Positions 15,079-22,693 of a stretch of 22,693 nucleotides of DNA are shown here, piece after piece. The position numbers were made by a program, and so were the translations under genes. Source of the stretch: Porphyromonadaceae bacterium UBA7176 (GTDB lineage Bacteria > Bacteroidota > Bacteroidia > Bacteroidales > Muribaculaceae); assembly GCA_002491245.1 (NCBI GenBank), contig DKVO01000027.1, positions 1 through 22,693 on the forward strand, written 5' to 3'. The notes beneath the pieces are model-generated. The model saw only the letters and a program-made list of their open reading frames with translations. It searched no databases and was not told where the DNA came from. Position 1 is the stretch's first letter, and each line of letters opens with the position of its first letter.

Positions 15079-16419
15079 ATGGGAGCTAAAAATTTACAAT
15101 TAAAGGTGCGGATGGCGGCGTTGCTCTTCCTCGAGTTTGCCGTCTGGGGCGCTTATCTCACTTCGTTAGGAGCATATCTGGCTAAAATCGGGCAAGGGGA
15201 ACATATCGGATGGTTCTATGCCGTGCAGGGCGTTGTGTCGATATTCATGCCGGGCTTGATAGGCATTGTCGCCGACCGTTGGGTACAGGCACAGAGGATG
15301 CTCAGCATCTGCCACATCATGGCCGGAGCCTTCATGAGTGCTGCCGCGTGGTATGCCTTGACGGCAGATGTTGTCGAATTTGCCCCTCTGTTTACATTTT
15401 ATACATTATCGGTAGGATTTTTTATGCCTACCATAGGTTTGACCAACTCCGTGTGTTACGCGGCATTGAGCAAATATGGCCTTGATCCGGTAAAACACTT
15501 CCCCCCGGTACGTGTTTTCGGCACAGTCGGTTTTATAATCTCGATGCTGTTTGTCAATTTCACAGGATATCAGAACACCGCAGCCCAACTACTCACCTCA
15601 GGGGTGATAAGTTTCGTCATGGCCGCCTATGCCCTCTCAATGCCGTCGTGCCCGACAGCTCCCAAGGGACAGAAGAAATCGGTGTCGGAAGCTCTCGGCC
15701 TCAAAGCCTTCTCTTTGTTCAAAGACAAGCAGATGGCAGTCTTCTTCATATTCAGTATGTTCCTCGGAGTGTCGCTTCAGATTACCAACGGCTTTGCCAA
15801 CCCGTTTATCCAGAGCTTCGGCAGCATCGCGGAGTATTCCGATACCTGGGGCGTGCATAATGCAAATGCGCTGATATCCATCTCGCAGATGAGCGAGACT
15901 CTCTGCATCCTCCTCATTCCCTTCTTCCTCCGTCGTTATGGCATAAAGGTGGTGATGTTGATGGCTATGACAGCCTGGGTTTTCCGCTTCGGATTTTTCG
16001 GCCTCGGCAATCCCGGCTCGGGTGTGTGGCTGTTCATCTTGTCGATGATTGTATACGGTATCGCGTTCGACTTCTTCAACGTCAGCGGCTCGTTGTATGT
16101 CGACAAAAAAACGACCCCCGACATCCGCTCCTCTGCCCAAGGCCTTTTCATGATCATGACCAATGGCATCGGTGCCACATGCGGCACTCTTGTCGCGCAA
16201 AAAATAATCGATCATAATGTGTTCAGCCGACCCGAAGGCATGGCACAGATTGAAGGTTGGGAAACATCATGGTTCATTTTTGCAGGCTATGCCGCTGTAA
16301 TCGCCGTCCTCTTCCTGCTTATTTTCAAAGATCACGACATCAAGCCGGGCGCACCGGGCAAAGCCGATGCTGCCACAGCCGGCGATCCCGAAGGAATGGC
16401 CGGCGGCGATATGATTTAA
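15079..16419 (+). CDS. MFS nucleoside permease, NupG/XapB-like
   Basis: A 446-aa inner-membrane transporter with about twelve hydrophobic helices, no signal peptide and a charged C-terminal tail ending GDPEGMAGGDMI. Family-like stretches are FLEFAVWGAYLTSLGAYL in helix 1, FGTVGFIISM after VKHFPPVR, and FDFFNVSGSLYVDKK followed by IRSSAQGLFM, a pattern of the nucleoside:H+ symporter group. The likely role is proton-coupled nucleoside uptake; exact substrate is not visible. It is 20-30 residues longer than NupG, mainly at the C-terminus. It sits in an operon otherwise made of RNA-modification and envelope genes. Confidence 0.82.
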   Translation: MGAKNLQLKVRMAALLFLEFAVWGAYLTSLGAYLAKIGQGEHIGWFYAVQGVVSIFMPGLIGIVADRWVQAQRMLSICHIMAGAFMSAAAWYALTADVVEFAPLFTFYTLSVGFFMPTIGLTNSVCYAALSKYGLDPVKHFPPVRVFGTVGFIISMLFVNFTGYQNTAAQLLTSGVISFVMAAYALSMPSCPTAPKGQKKSVSEALGLKAFSLFKDKQMAVFFIFSMFLGVSLQITNGFANPFIQSFGSIAEYSDTWGVHNANALISISQMSETLCILLIPFFLRRYGIKVVMLMAMTAWVFRFGFFGLGNPGSGVWLFILSMIVYGIAFDFFNVSGSLYVDKKTTPDIRSSAQGLFMIMTNGIGATCGTLVAQKIIDHNVFSRPEGMAQIEGWETSWFIFAGYAAVIAVLFLLIFKDHDIKPGAPGKADAATAGDPEGMAGGDMI

Positions 16420-16440
16420 TGTAATAAAAAAGAAAACGAG

Positions 16441-17160
16441 GTGATACGCTTTTATGCTCCCGATATAGAGACAACGGCTAAACTGCCGGCCGACGAAAGC
16501 GCACATGCCGTCAGGGTGTTGCGCCGTCGTCCCGGCGACGAAGTCGAGGTTGTCGACGGCCGCGGCACGCTCTACCGCTGCCGTCTTGTCACCGACGACC
16601 ACCGCGGAGCCGTGGTCGAGATAGTCGGGCGAGTCCCGTTGCCCAAAGTGTGGAAACCATATATCACGGTAGCTGTCGCGCCCACCAAGCATCTCGACCG
16701 CATGGAGTGGCTCGTCGAGAAACTTGTCGAAATTGGCGTCGACCGTATCGTGCCGCTCCGTTGCGCCCGTTCAGAGCGCAAGGAAATAAAGGCCGAACGC
16801 CTCGAGCGCATCGCAGTCTCGGCTATGAAACAGTCGCTCAAGGCCGTCATGCCGCGTATCGACCCCATGACAAGCCTCTCAAGTTTCCTCTCGGAGACCC
16901 GTTGCACCGGCGAAGAATGCTATATCGGATATTGTGATGCCGAAACCCCTCGCCTCCTCTTGGCCAAAGCGTATACCCCGGGTGCCGACGTCAAGATACT
17001 CATCGGGCCCGAGGGCGACTTCTCTCCCGAAGAAGTTGCGTCAGCACGTGCCGCCGGGTATATTCCGGTCACGATGGGCGACAACCGCCTCCGCACAGAG
17101 ACAGCTGCCTTGGTCGGGTGCGACACCATACAGATTTTGAACCAGCTCGATGGCTTTTGA
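16441..17160 (+). CDS. rsmE: 16S rRNA m3U1498 methyltransferase RsmE
   Basis: Methylates N3 of U1498 in 16S rRNA using S-adenosylmethionine. The protein is 239 aa and starts at GTG 16441, directly after ACGAG; the next in-frame ATG is at residue 89, so GTG is required. The N-terminal PUA-like domain (about 1-68) contains ESAHAVRVLRRRPGDEVEVVDG. The SPOUT domain has KLVEIGVDRIVPL, LIGPEGDFSPEEV (187-199) and MGDNRLRTETAAL (212-224), the last forming the knot that binds SAM. It follows the permease by 21 bases. Confidence 0.94.
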   Translation: MIRFYAPDIETTAKLPADESAHAVRVLRRRPGDEVEVVDGRGTLYRCRLVTDDHRGAVVEIVGRVPLPKVWKPYITVAVAPTKHLDRMEWLVEKLVEIGVDRIVPLRCARSERKEIKAERLERIAVSAMKQSLKAVMPRIDPMTSLSSFLSETRCTGEECYIGYCDAETPRLLLAKAYTPGADVKILIGPEGDFSPEEVASARAAGYIPVTMGDNRLRTETAALVGCDTIQILNQLDGF

Positions 17161-17189
17161 GCCATACAACGAATAATCCTAAGAAATAA

Positions 17190-18008
17190 ATGTCAACAAT
17201 ATTCAACCAATTGGGCCAAGGCCCCAACTTTTTCTTACTGGCAGGTCCATGCGTCATCGAAGGCGAAGACATGGCATACGAGACCGGTCGTGAAATTGCC
17301 GGGATATGCCGCCGGCTCGATATTCCGTTCGCGTTCAAAGGCAGCTACCGGAAAGCCAACCGAAGCCGTCTCGATTCGTTTACCGGTATCGGAGATCTCG
17401 AGGCCCTGCAGATCCTCAATGCAGTCGGACGCGAGCTCGGTGTCCCTGTCGTCACCGATATCCATACGGCACAGGAGGCTGCTATGGCGGCCGATTTTGT
17501 CGACATACTGCAGATACCTGCATTCCTGTGCCGGCAGACCGATCTCCTTGTCGCCGCTGCCCGTACTGGCAAGGCCGTCAATATAAAGAAAGGTCAGTTT
17601 CTTGCCCCCGAGTCGATGCGTTTTGCCGTCGAGAAAGTCCGTTCTGGCGGTTGTGCGGATGTCGCCGTCACCGAGCGTGGCACAACATTCGGCTACGGCG
17701 ACCTCGTCGTCGATTTCCGTGGAGTGCCGAGGATGCAGTCGGCCTGCGGATGTCCGGTGATTGTCGACTGTACTCATTCGCTGCAACAGCCCAACACCGC
17801 CGGAGGTGTCACCGGTGGATGCCCCGAACTCATCGAGACCATAGCCCGTGCGGCTGTCGCCACCGGCGCCGACGGTCTGTTCATGGAGACACACCCCGAC
17901 CCGTCGAAGGCCAAGAGCGACGGCGCCAACATGCTTCGCCTCGATTTGCTCGAACCATTGCTGACACGTCTGGCCGCTATCCGTAAAACTATCAATGCTT
18001 TCAAGTAA
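17190..18008 (+). CDS. kdsA: 3-deoxy-8-phosphooctulonate synthase (Kdo-8-phosphate synthase)
   Basis: Condenses phosphoenolpyruvate with arabinose 5-phosphate to give Kdo-8-phosphate, the precursor of the inner-core sugar of LPS. The protein is 272 aa, a single TIM barrel. LAGPCVIE has a cysteine (Cys21) where the metal-independent E. coli enzyme has asparagine. With His196, Glu233 and Asp244 it supplies the four ligands of the metal-dependent class, so this should be a metalloenzyme. The substrate-binding FKGSYRKANRSR (49-60) is intact. The following TPR gene begins 7 bases after the stop. Confidence 0.95.
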   Translation: MSTIFNQLGQGPNFFLLAGPCVIEGEDMAYETGREIAGICRRLDIPFAFKGSYRKANRSRLDSFTGIGDLEALQILNAVGRELGVPVVTDIHTAQEAAMAADFVDILQIPAFLCRQTDLLVAAARTGKAVNIKKGQFLAPESMRFAVEKVRSGGCADVAVTERGTTFGYGDLVVDFRGVPRMQSACGCPVIVDCTHSLQQPNTAGGVTGGCPELIETIARAAVATGADGLFMETHPDPSKAKSDGANMLRLDLLEPLLTRLAAIRKTINAFK

Positions 18009-18015
18009 AGTTGCT

Positions 18016-19629
18016 ATGAAACTCAACAGAATACTTTTTGCCCTTGCCTTGGCTGCCGCGTCGAGTGCCGCCGGTTTTGCCCAGTCGAGCATACAGAACC
18101 CCATAACACAGGCCGTGTTGGCTGTATATGAGGAAGAACTGCGCGAAAATCCCAACGATTATAACGTCTTGATGAGCCGTGCCGACGAATACTACCGCCA
18201 CGACGAATACATCCGCTCGCTCGCCGACGTCGACCGCGTCCTCCAGCTTGCCCCCGAGTCCGAAGAAGACGTTCGGCTGCGTGCCTACGTCCTCCGCGCA
18301 GGCATTTATAACGAGACCAAGCGCACCGCCGAGGCGCTCGACGACCTCATAAAGGCTGCCGCTATGGCTCCCGACTCCTACAGCATCATTTACCAGAAGG
18401 CCAACGCCGAGTTCTCGCTCGGAAAATATGCCGACGCCAAACTCGATTTCCAGAAACTGCAGCGGCTCAATCCTCGTGGTGCCGAGGCATATATCGGCCT
18501 CGCGCGTGTGGCTGTGAAAGAAAACAATCTCGGCATGGCAAACGAGCTGCTCGCTTCGGCCGTCAACCTCGACCCCAATAATGCCGAGACCTACGTGCGC
18601 CGTGCTTCGGTACGCCGTCTGATGGGCGACCACAACGGCGCTGTCGACGATCTTATACTCGCCATTTCGAGCGATAACAAGCATCCCAAAGCCATGCAGG
18701 AGCTTATCGACTACGGCAACACCAACTATCCGGCTACGATGGCCGGCCTGAGCAACGCCGTCTCGCAGGCTCCGCAGGTTGGTATGTTCCGCTACATCCG
18801 CGCGGTCATAGCCCAGGCCCACTGCCATTATCTGGCTGCGATCAACGACTATCAGACAATTCTCGACGAGCGCCTCTACAACTACCACGGCATCTATGCA
18901 TCTATCGCCGAGTGCAATTATTGTCTCGGCAACTACTCCGACGCCCTCGACTACATAGACCGTGCTCTCGGCATGGTCCGCGATAACGCCGGTCATTATG
19001 TGCTCCGTAGCCGCATCCTGCGTGCTATGGGCAATTACGACGAAGCAGTCAAGAGTGGTGCCGCCGCTCTCGCTGTCGACAGGCAAGACAACGACGCTCT
19101 CGCCGAAATGGCCCTCGGATATGTCGGTGTAGGCAACTACGCCGAAGCCTCAAATCTCCTTGGCGAGGCTATTCTCAACGATGCCGAAAATCCTCACTAC
19201 ATGATGCTCAGGGCATGGGTAGCCGAGAAATATCTCAATAAACCGTCTCTGGCCGAAGAACTCTACAACAAGGTCGCCGATATGGAGCACTTCTATGTCG
19301 ACAATCCTCGCTCACTCAAAGGTTTTGCCCAGCTCTTCCTAGGTCAGACCGAGCTCGCTAAGCATTGGATGGAAAATATCCTCGACACCGTCACCGACTA
19401 CGACGGGCTTATCCACTACTACGGTGCTTGCTTCTATGCCCAGGCCGGCGATATAGAGCGTGCTATGGAACTGGCCGACAAGTCGCTCAACCTCGGATAT
19501 GCAAACTATCATGCCTGGACCGAAGCAACCGACGGGCGCGTGAATGTCGCTCCGCTGCGCGACGACCTCCGCTTTCTCAACATGCTCCACCGCCACGACT
19601 CCATTTTTGGAAAAGAATTAAAAAAATAG
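18016..19629 (+). CDS. Secreted tetratricopeptide-repeat protein
   Basis: A 537-aa protein starting at the ATG at 18016, which gives a clean signal peptide (MKLNRILFALALAAASSAAGFAQ). An earlier ATG at 17995 lies inside kdsA and is rejected. The mature part is a long series of about 34-residue helical repeats; clear ones start near ADEYYRHDEYIRSLADVDRVLQLAP, AEFSLGKYADAKLDFQKLQRLNP and ANELLASAVNLDPNNAETYVRRA. No enzymatic domain is visible. It is probably a periplasmic scaffold, perhaps in envelope assembly given kdsA next door. Codons are very strongly C-ending compared with the first half of the window. It is the last gene of the operon. Confidence 0.85.
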   Translation: MKLNRILFALALAAASSAAGFAQSSIQNPITQAVLAVYEEELRENPNDYNVLMSRADEYYRHDEYIRSLADVDRVLQLAPESEEDVRLRAYVLRAGIYNETKRTAEALDDLIKAAAMAPDSYSIIYQKANAEFSLGKYADAKLDFQKLQRLNPRGAEAYIGLARVAVKENNLGMANELLASAVNLDPNNAETYVRRASVRRLMGDHNGAVDDLILAISSDNKHPKAMQELIDYGNTNYPATMAGLSNAVSQAPQVGMFRYIRAVIAQAHCHYLAAINDYQTILDERLYNYHGIYASIAECNYCLGNYSDALDYIDRALGMVRDNAGHYVLRSRILRAMGNYDEAVKSGAAALAVDRQDNDALAEMALGYVGVGNYAEASNLLGEAILNDAENPHYMMLRAWVAEKYLNKPSLAEELYNKVADMEHFYVDNPRSLKGFAQLFLGQTELAKHWMENILDTVTDYDGLIHYYGACFYAQAGDIERAMELADKSLNLGYANYHAWTEATDGRVNVAPLRDDLRFLNMLHRHDSIFGKELKK

Positions 19630-19645
19630 TTAAAAATTCGCCCCG

Positions 19646-19693
19646 ATGTGTAACCTTGCGCATTTTAGTGCGTCTTATAAGTGACTTACACAT
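19646..19693 (+). other. Nested inverted repeats after the TPR gene
   Basis: ATGTGTAA (19646-19653) pairs with TTACACAT (19686-19693). Inside lie a hairpin GCGCA/TGCGT (19658-19662 with 19669-19673) and the palindrome CTTATAAG (19674-19681). This would fold as a branched structure in RNA. It could be a 3' stability element of the operon mRNA or part of a leader. No family was recognised. Confidence 0.35.
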
Positions 19694-19743
19694 AGCAATA
19701 GCTTTTTGAGCGAACAACTGTTTTCATAATTGATTGACTTAAA

Positions 19744-19785
19744 AATGCCGGTCAGGGGCGCGATGCCTTAAGCCGGCATTCTTTA
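19744..19785 (+). terminator. Long imperfect hairpin, probable terminator
   Basis: AATGCCGG (19744-19751) pairs with CCGGCATT (19773-19780), with an inner stem GGGGC/GCCTT (19755-19759 with 19765-19769). TTCTTT follows on the plus strand and five Ts on the minus strand. It most likely ends the kdsA-TPR operon. As it ends 28 bases before the next ATG, it could also act in that gene's leader. Confidence 0.6.
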
Positions 19786-19812
19786 TCAGTCTCCATTAAA
19801 AAAAATAACAAA

Positions 19813-20370
19813 ATGATCATAGCATCGCAAAAACGAAAAGAAAATATCGCCGAGTATCTGCTCTATATGTGGCAGATCGAAGATATGATAAGGGCCAACA
19901 ACCTTGATATCGACAAGATACGTCACAACGTCATTGACCGTTTCCCTGTAGCCGAAGAAGTGAAGTCGCAGATGGTCGGCTGGTACGAATCGCTCATCGA
20001 CATGATGCGCCGCGAGGAGGTCGTCCAAAAAGGACATCTCCAGATGAACCGCAACATCATCGGTTCTATCGCCGATCTCCACCGCCGGGTGATGGCCGAC
20101 CCCCGTTTTGTCGATTATCACAAAGAATTCTACGCCACCTTGCCATATATAGTCGAGCTGAGGGCCAAGGCTGGCGACGAACCTGCCGGAGAAATAGAGA
20201 CATGCTTCAATGCCCTCTACGGATGGTTGGTAATGAAACTAAGGCATGACAGCATATCCGACTCCACAGCCAAGGCTATGGAGCAGATTGCACGCTTTAC
20301 AGCCTTGCTGTCGAAATACTTCCACCTCGATGAGCAGGACAGACTCTTCAAAGACGATAAAGACGATTGA
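19813..20370 (+). CDS. DUF4924 family protein
   Basis: A 185-aa cytoplasmic, mostly helical protein matching the Bacteroidota family DUF4924: it opens with IASQKRKENIAEYLLYMWQIEDMIRANNLDIDKI and has a central WYESLIDMMRREEVVQKGHLQMN. No signal peptide, membrane segment or catalytic motif is visible. The N-terminal helix with YMWQIEDMIR and the C-terminal helix resemble a small helical bundle. Function is unknown. It follows a probable terminator, and no good promoter was found just upstream. The LysM gene that follows has its own promoter, so the two are probably not one unit. Confidence 0.8.
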   Translation: MIIASQKRKENIAEYLLYMWQIEDMIRANNLDIDKIRHNVIDRFPVAEEVKSQMVGWYESLIDMMRREEVVQKGHLQMNRNIIGSIADLHRRVMADPRFVDYHKEFYATLPYIVELRAKAGDEPAGEIETCFNALYGWLVMKLRHDSISDSTAKAMEQIARFTALLSKYFHLDEQDRLFKDDKDD

Positions 20371-20387
20371 TCGCTGGCCGGGCGGTT

Positions 20388-20418
20388 TTTGCCGCTTGAG
20401 ATTTTTTTCGTAGTTTTG
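20388..20418 (+). promoter_or_regulatory. Promoter of the LysM/PorT operon
   Basis: TTTG (20388-20391), 19 bp spacer, TAGTTTTG (20411-20418), an exact fit to the Bacteroidota consensus. A short GCGG/CCGC hairpin (20382-20385 with 20392-20395) holds the -33 box in its loop. The ATG is 32 bases after the -7 box. Confidence 0.78.
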
Positions 20419-20450
20419 CATATCGATTTATACCTAAATAATATAGACAC

Positions 20451-21878
20451 ATGCGTTTATCCCGGTTGATGAGCTTCGTGGCGGCGTTGATCGCGGCAGC
20501 TTTCTGTGCTGTGGCTCTCGATTTGCCCACAAAGACTCTCAAAGGCACTAAATATTACTACTACAAGGTCAAAAAGCACGAAACCGTCTACGGCATATCG
20601 AAAAAACTTGGCCTTACTCGTGAAGAGATAATTGCCGAAAATCCTTCGGCCGACGACGGAGTCAAGAAAGGGATGGTGCTCTATTTCCCTTACGACAAGT
20701 ATTCCCCCGAAGCCGAAGAAGAGATGGCGGCTGTCGACACCACCGAACTTGTGCCCGTCGATACTGTCGTCGAGATCAGCAGGCCCTCAATAGCGCTGTT
20801 GTTGCCCTTCGGGCTTGGTAAAGAGGAGCCCTCGCGCGACAACCGCCTCGCACTCGACTTCTACAAAGGGTTTCTTATGGCCGCCGACACTCTCGCCGAA
20901 CGTGCCGGAGAGCTCGACATATATGCCCTCGACTCCGATGTCGACAGCATTCGGATCCGTGAATTGCTCGACTCCGACGCCGTTAAGAAATCGGCGGTCA
21001 TAGTCGCTCCCAACGACGAGAATGTCTACAAAGCCATTGCCGCCGAAGCGGCTGTAAACGGCAACTTCGTCCTCAACACCTTCATCGTTGCCGACAGCCT
21101 CTACCTCACCAATTCTCAGGTGCTGCAAGCCAATATCCCCCATGCCGGTATGTACCGTCTCGCAGTGGATGCCTTCGAGAGCGAATTCGACGGCTTCACA
21201 CCCGTCATCATACGTAGCAACACTGGTCGCAACGAAAAAGACGCCTTCGTAGCCTATTTTGTAAGCCGATGCAATGCCCGGGGAGTAGAGCCGGTAGTGA
21301 TCAACTACGAGAGCAACCTCGTGAGTGCCGACCTCGACAAACTCGACTTCAGCCCCGGTCGCAAATATGTCATCCTGCCATCATCAGGATCCTTGGCAGA
21401 GTTCAATAAATTTGCATATGTGGTGAAAGCCATGCGCGACCGCATAGCATCCGCTCCAACCGCCGATGGCGAAGCGATAGAGCGCGCAAGGCTCGAGATA
21501 TTCGGCTATCCCGACTGGACTGCTTTCCGCGGCGAAGCCCTCGATATTTTGCATAAGCTCGGAGCTATGGTGTATTCGCGCTTCTACGATGATTTCGAGA
21601 GCTTCAACAGCCGTACATTCAACACCGATTTCAAACGTTGGTTCGGCACCCCCGTTATCGAGAGCATTCCGTCGCAGGCATTCTTAGGCTACGACACCGG
21701 CTGCTACCTCATTCGCAACCTCACGGCAAACGATGGTGTCTTCGACCCCCTCGCTCCAAGGTCATATACAGGCATCCAGTCAACATTCGACTTCGATAGA
21801 ATTAACGGATACGCCAACTCCGCCCTTTACATCATTAAATATCTTCCCGACGGGTCGACGTCGGCTCGAGTCATATGA
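20451..21878 (+). CDS. LysM protein with a type-I periplasmic-binding fold
   Basis: A 475-aa secreted protein. The signal peptide is about residues 1-22. A LysM peptidoglycan-binding domain spans about 37-80 (YYKVKKHETVYGISKKLGLTREEI, then KKGMVLYFP). An acidic linker (85-108) leads to a domain from about 111 to the end that resembles a type-I periplasmic-binding protein (Peripla_BP_6/LppC-like): PSIALLLPFG, LALDFYKGFLMAADTL, and SAVIVAPNDENVYKAIAAEA. Such proteins are often annotated as amino-acid ABC substrate-binding proteins, but no ABC transporter genes are nearby and the LysM domain ties it to the wall. The lipoprotein LpoA, a PBP1A activator, also has a fold of this type. It overlaps the barrel gene by 4 bases (ATGA). 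Confidence 0.8.
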   Translation: MRLSRLMSFVAALIAAAFCAVALDLPTKTLKGTKYYYYKVKKHETVYGISKKLGLTREEIIAENPSADDGVKKGMVLYFPYDKYSPEAEEEMAAVDTTELVPVDTVVEISRPSIALLLPFGLGKEEPSRDNRLALDFYKGFLMAADTLAERAGELDIYALDSDVDSIRIRELLDSDAVKKSAVIVAPNDENVYKAIAAEAAVNGNFVLNTFIVADSLYLTNSQVLQANIPHAGMYRLAVDAFESEFDGFTPVIIRSNTGRNEKDAFVAYFVSRCNARGVEPVVINYESNLVSADLDKLDFSPGRKYVILPSSGSLAEFNKFAYVVKAMRDRIASAPTADGEAIERARLEIFGYPDWTAFRGEALDILHKLGAMVYSRFYDDFESFNSRTFNTDFKRWFGTPVIESIPSQAFLGYDTGCYLIRNLTANDGVFDPLAPRSYTGIQSTFDFDRINGYANSALYIIKYLPDGSTSARVI

Positions 21879-22552
21879 AACGTATAATCTTTGCCTTGGC
21901 AGCCTTGGCGCTCGCTCTGGTTTCGTTTGCCGAGACACATTATAAACCGAAGATTAGCATCGGAGGTCGTGCCGGTGCCACTATGTCGCAGATGTCATTT
22001 TCTCCATCGGTCAAACAATCATGGAGCAATGGAACCACCGGAGCCGTAACATTCCGCTACACCGAAGAAAAACTCTTCGGTCTCATTTGCGAACTCGGCT
22101 GGGTACAACGTGGGTGGAAAGAAAACTTCGAGGAAGCGCCGCTCAACTATTCCCGGTCGCTCACATACATAAATCTGCCCCTCCTCACCCACATCTACTT
22201 CGGCGGCCCCCGGTGCAAGGCATTTATCAATCTCGGACCGCAGTTCTGCTATCTTCTTTCATCCTCTGTAAAAGCCGACTTCGACTATAAAAAGCCCTTG
22301 GAGAACGTCGATTTTCCGCGCAACAGGCAGACAGAGCAACTATGGGCCGACGTAAAGAACAAATTCGACTACGGCATCTGCGCATCCGTCGGCTGTGAAT
22401 TTTTTGTCCAGCCGAGGCATTCAGTCCTTATTGAAGCCCGATACTATTACGGCCTCGGCAACATATTCCCATCCTCAAAAGCCGACACCTTCAGCGCCTC
22501 GCGCAACATGTCGCTCGAATTCTCCCTCGGATACTTCTTCCGCCTAAAATAA
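21875..22552 (+). CDS. PorT-like outer-membrane beta-barrel protein
   Basis: A 225-aa exported protein with a signal peptide ending near VSFAE (about residue 20). The remainder is a small barrel of the PorT/OMP_b-brl_2 type: KISIGGRAGATMSQMSF, GLICELGWVQRGWKENF, LTYINLPLLTHIYFG, AFINLGPQFCYLLSS and a last strand ending GYFFRLK. Proteins of this family include PorT, needed for type IX secretion in Porphyromonas, but many members have no known role. Its start overlaps the stop of the LysM gene, so they are translationally coupled and probably work together at the outer membrane-peptidoglycan interface. Confidence 0.82.
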   Translation: MKRIIFALAALALALVSFAETHYKPKISIGGRAGATMSQMSFSPSVKQSWSNGTTGAVTFRYTEEKLFGLICELGWVQRGWKENFEEAPLNYSRSLTYINLPLLTHIYFGGPRCKAFINLGPQFCYLLSSSVKADFDYKKPLENVDFPRNRQTEQLWADVKNKFDYGICASVGCEFFVQPRHSVLIEARYYYGLGNIFPSSKADTFSASRNMSLEFSLGYFFRLK

Positions 22553-22572
22553 ACCGGCACCCCCTCCGCCTC

Positions 22573-22693
22573 ATAGGAGCGCGACACCATTATAGAAAGA
22601 AAAAGCTCCGCACTCCCCCCCACAACCTCGCCTTCGCAAAATAGGAGCGCGACTCTCCGAGTCGCGCCCAAAGGCCAGTAGCGCCTCCGCGAA
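22573..22693 (+). repeat. REP-like palindromic repeat array, cut by the window end
   Basis: The 13-mer ATAGGAGCGCGAC occurs at 22573-22585 and again at 22641-22653. The second copy continues into a perfect 9-bp palindrome, GCGCGACTC (22647-22655) and GAGTCGCGC (22659-22667), with a 3-nt loop. The sequence before copy 2, GCCTTCGCAAA (22630-22640), recurs as GCCTCCGCGAA at 22683-22693, suggesting that a third copy starts at the window edge. The interval is C-rich and non-coding. Confidence 0.6.

Noticed and set aside
17235..18155. 306-codon minus-strand open frame opposite kdsA
   Set aside because: A shadow of the strongly biased codon usage of kdsA; no motif, and kdsA is unambiguous.
18001..19086. 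361-codon minus-strand open frame opposite the TPR gene
   Set aside because: Val/Gly/Ala/Asp-rich shadow of C-ending codons; the TPR protein with a signal peptide is the real gene.

Overview
The window looks like chromosomal DNA of a Bacteroidota bacterium of the order Bacteroidales. By eye its GC content is near 50%, which would fit a Muribaculaceae-like lineage. The evidence is the promoter style (TAnnTTTG at -7 with TTTG about 19-20 bp upstream, found several times), weak or absent Shine-Dalgarno sequences, and family content typical of the phylum: a PorT-like barrel, DUF4924, DUF5106, a GYF_2/CD225 protein, and a LysM protein fused to a periplasmic-binding fold. The family-level placement is inference. 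No phage, insertion sequence, CRISPR array or recognisable defence locus was found. Most genes are core metabolism and envelope biogenesis.

Layout. (1) 1-3.8 kb, plus strand: arginine decarboxylase speA, pseudouridine synthase truA and an APH-fold sugar-kinase-like protein. (2) 3.9-8.0 kb, plus: a tight operon of coaX, a FadL-like outer-membrane barrel, the LPS-export lipoprotein lptC and a CNNM/CorC membrane protein. These overlap or are spaced by a few bases. (3) 8.0-8.4 kb: a gene-free stretch with a well-formed minus-strand promoter and two minus-strand terminators. I read it as a candidate small RNA of about 130 nt. (4) 8.4-12.2 kb, mostly minus: a class A penicillin-binding protein, a divergent tRNA-Leu(UAA) whose promoter interlocks with the PBP promoter, a small Rossmann-fold protein, and a GYF_2-CD225 membrane protein. 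(5) 12.4-19.6 kb, plus: a close-packed run of a DUF5106 thioredoxin-like protein, mnmA, a bifunctional-nuclease-family protein with a UVR motif, a nucleoside permease, rsmE, kdsA and a secreted TPR protein. (6) 19.8-22.6 kb, plus: DUF4924, then a two-gene operon of a LysM/periplasmic-binding-fold protein and a PorT-like barrel. (7) 22.6 kb to the end: the start of a GC-rich palindromic REP-like repeat array cut by the window edge.

Functionally the envelope theme dominates: KdsA makes the Kdo precursor of LPS, LptC helps export LPS, a bifunctional PBP builds peptidoglycan, and several barrel and LysM proteins act in the outer membrane or periplasm. RNA modification is the second theme (TruA, MnmA, RsmE).

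On a larger scale, hand counts show the plus strand G-rich over C in the first half and C-rich over G in the second half, with the change at roughly 12-14 kb. This is independent of gene direction and could mark a replication-terminus-like switch. I did not find a clearly novel multi-gene system. The best candidates for something undescribed are the small RNA at 8.0-8.1 kb, the repeat array at the right edge, and the LysM/periplasmic-binding-fold protein as a possible envelope regulator.
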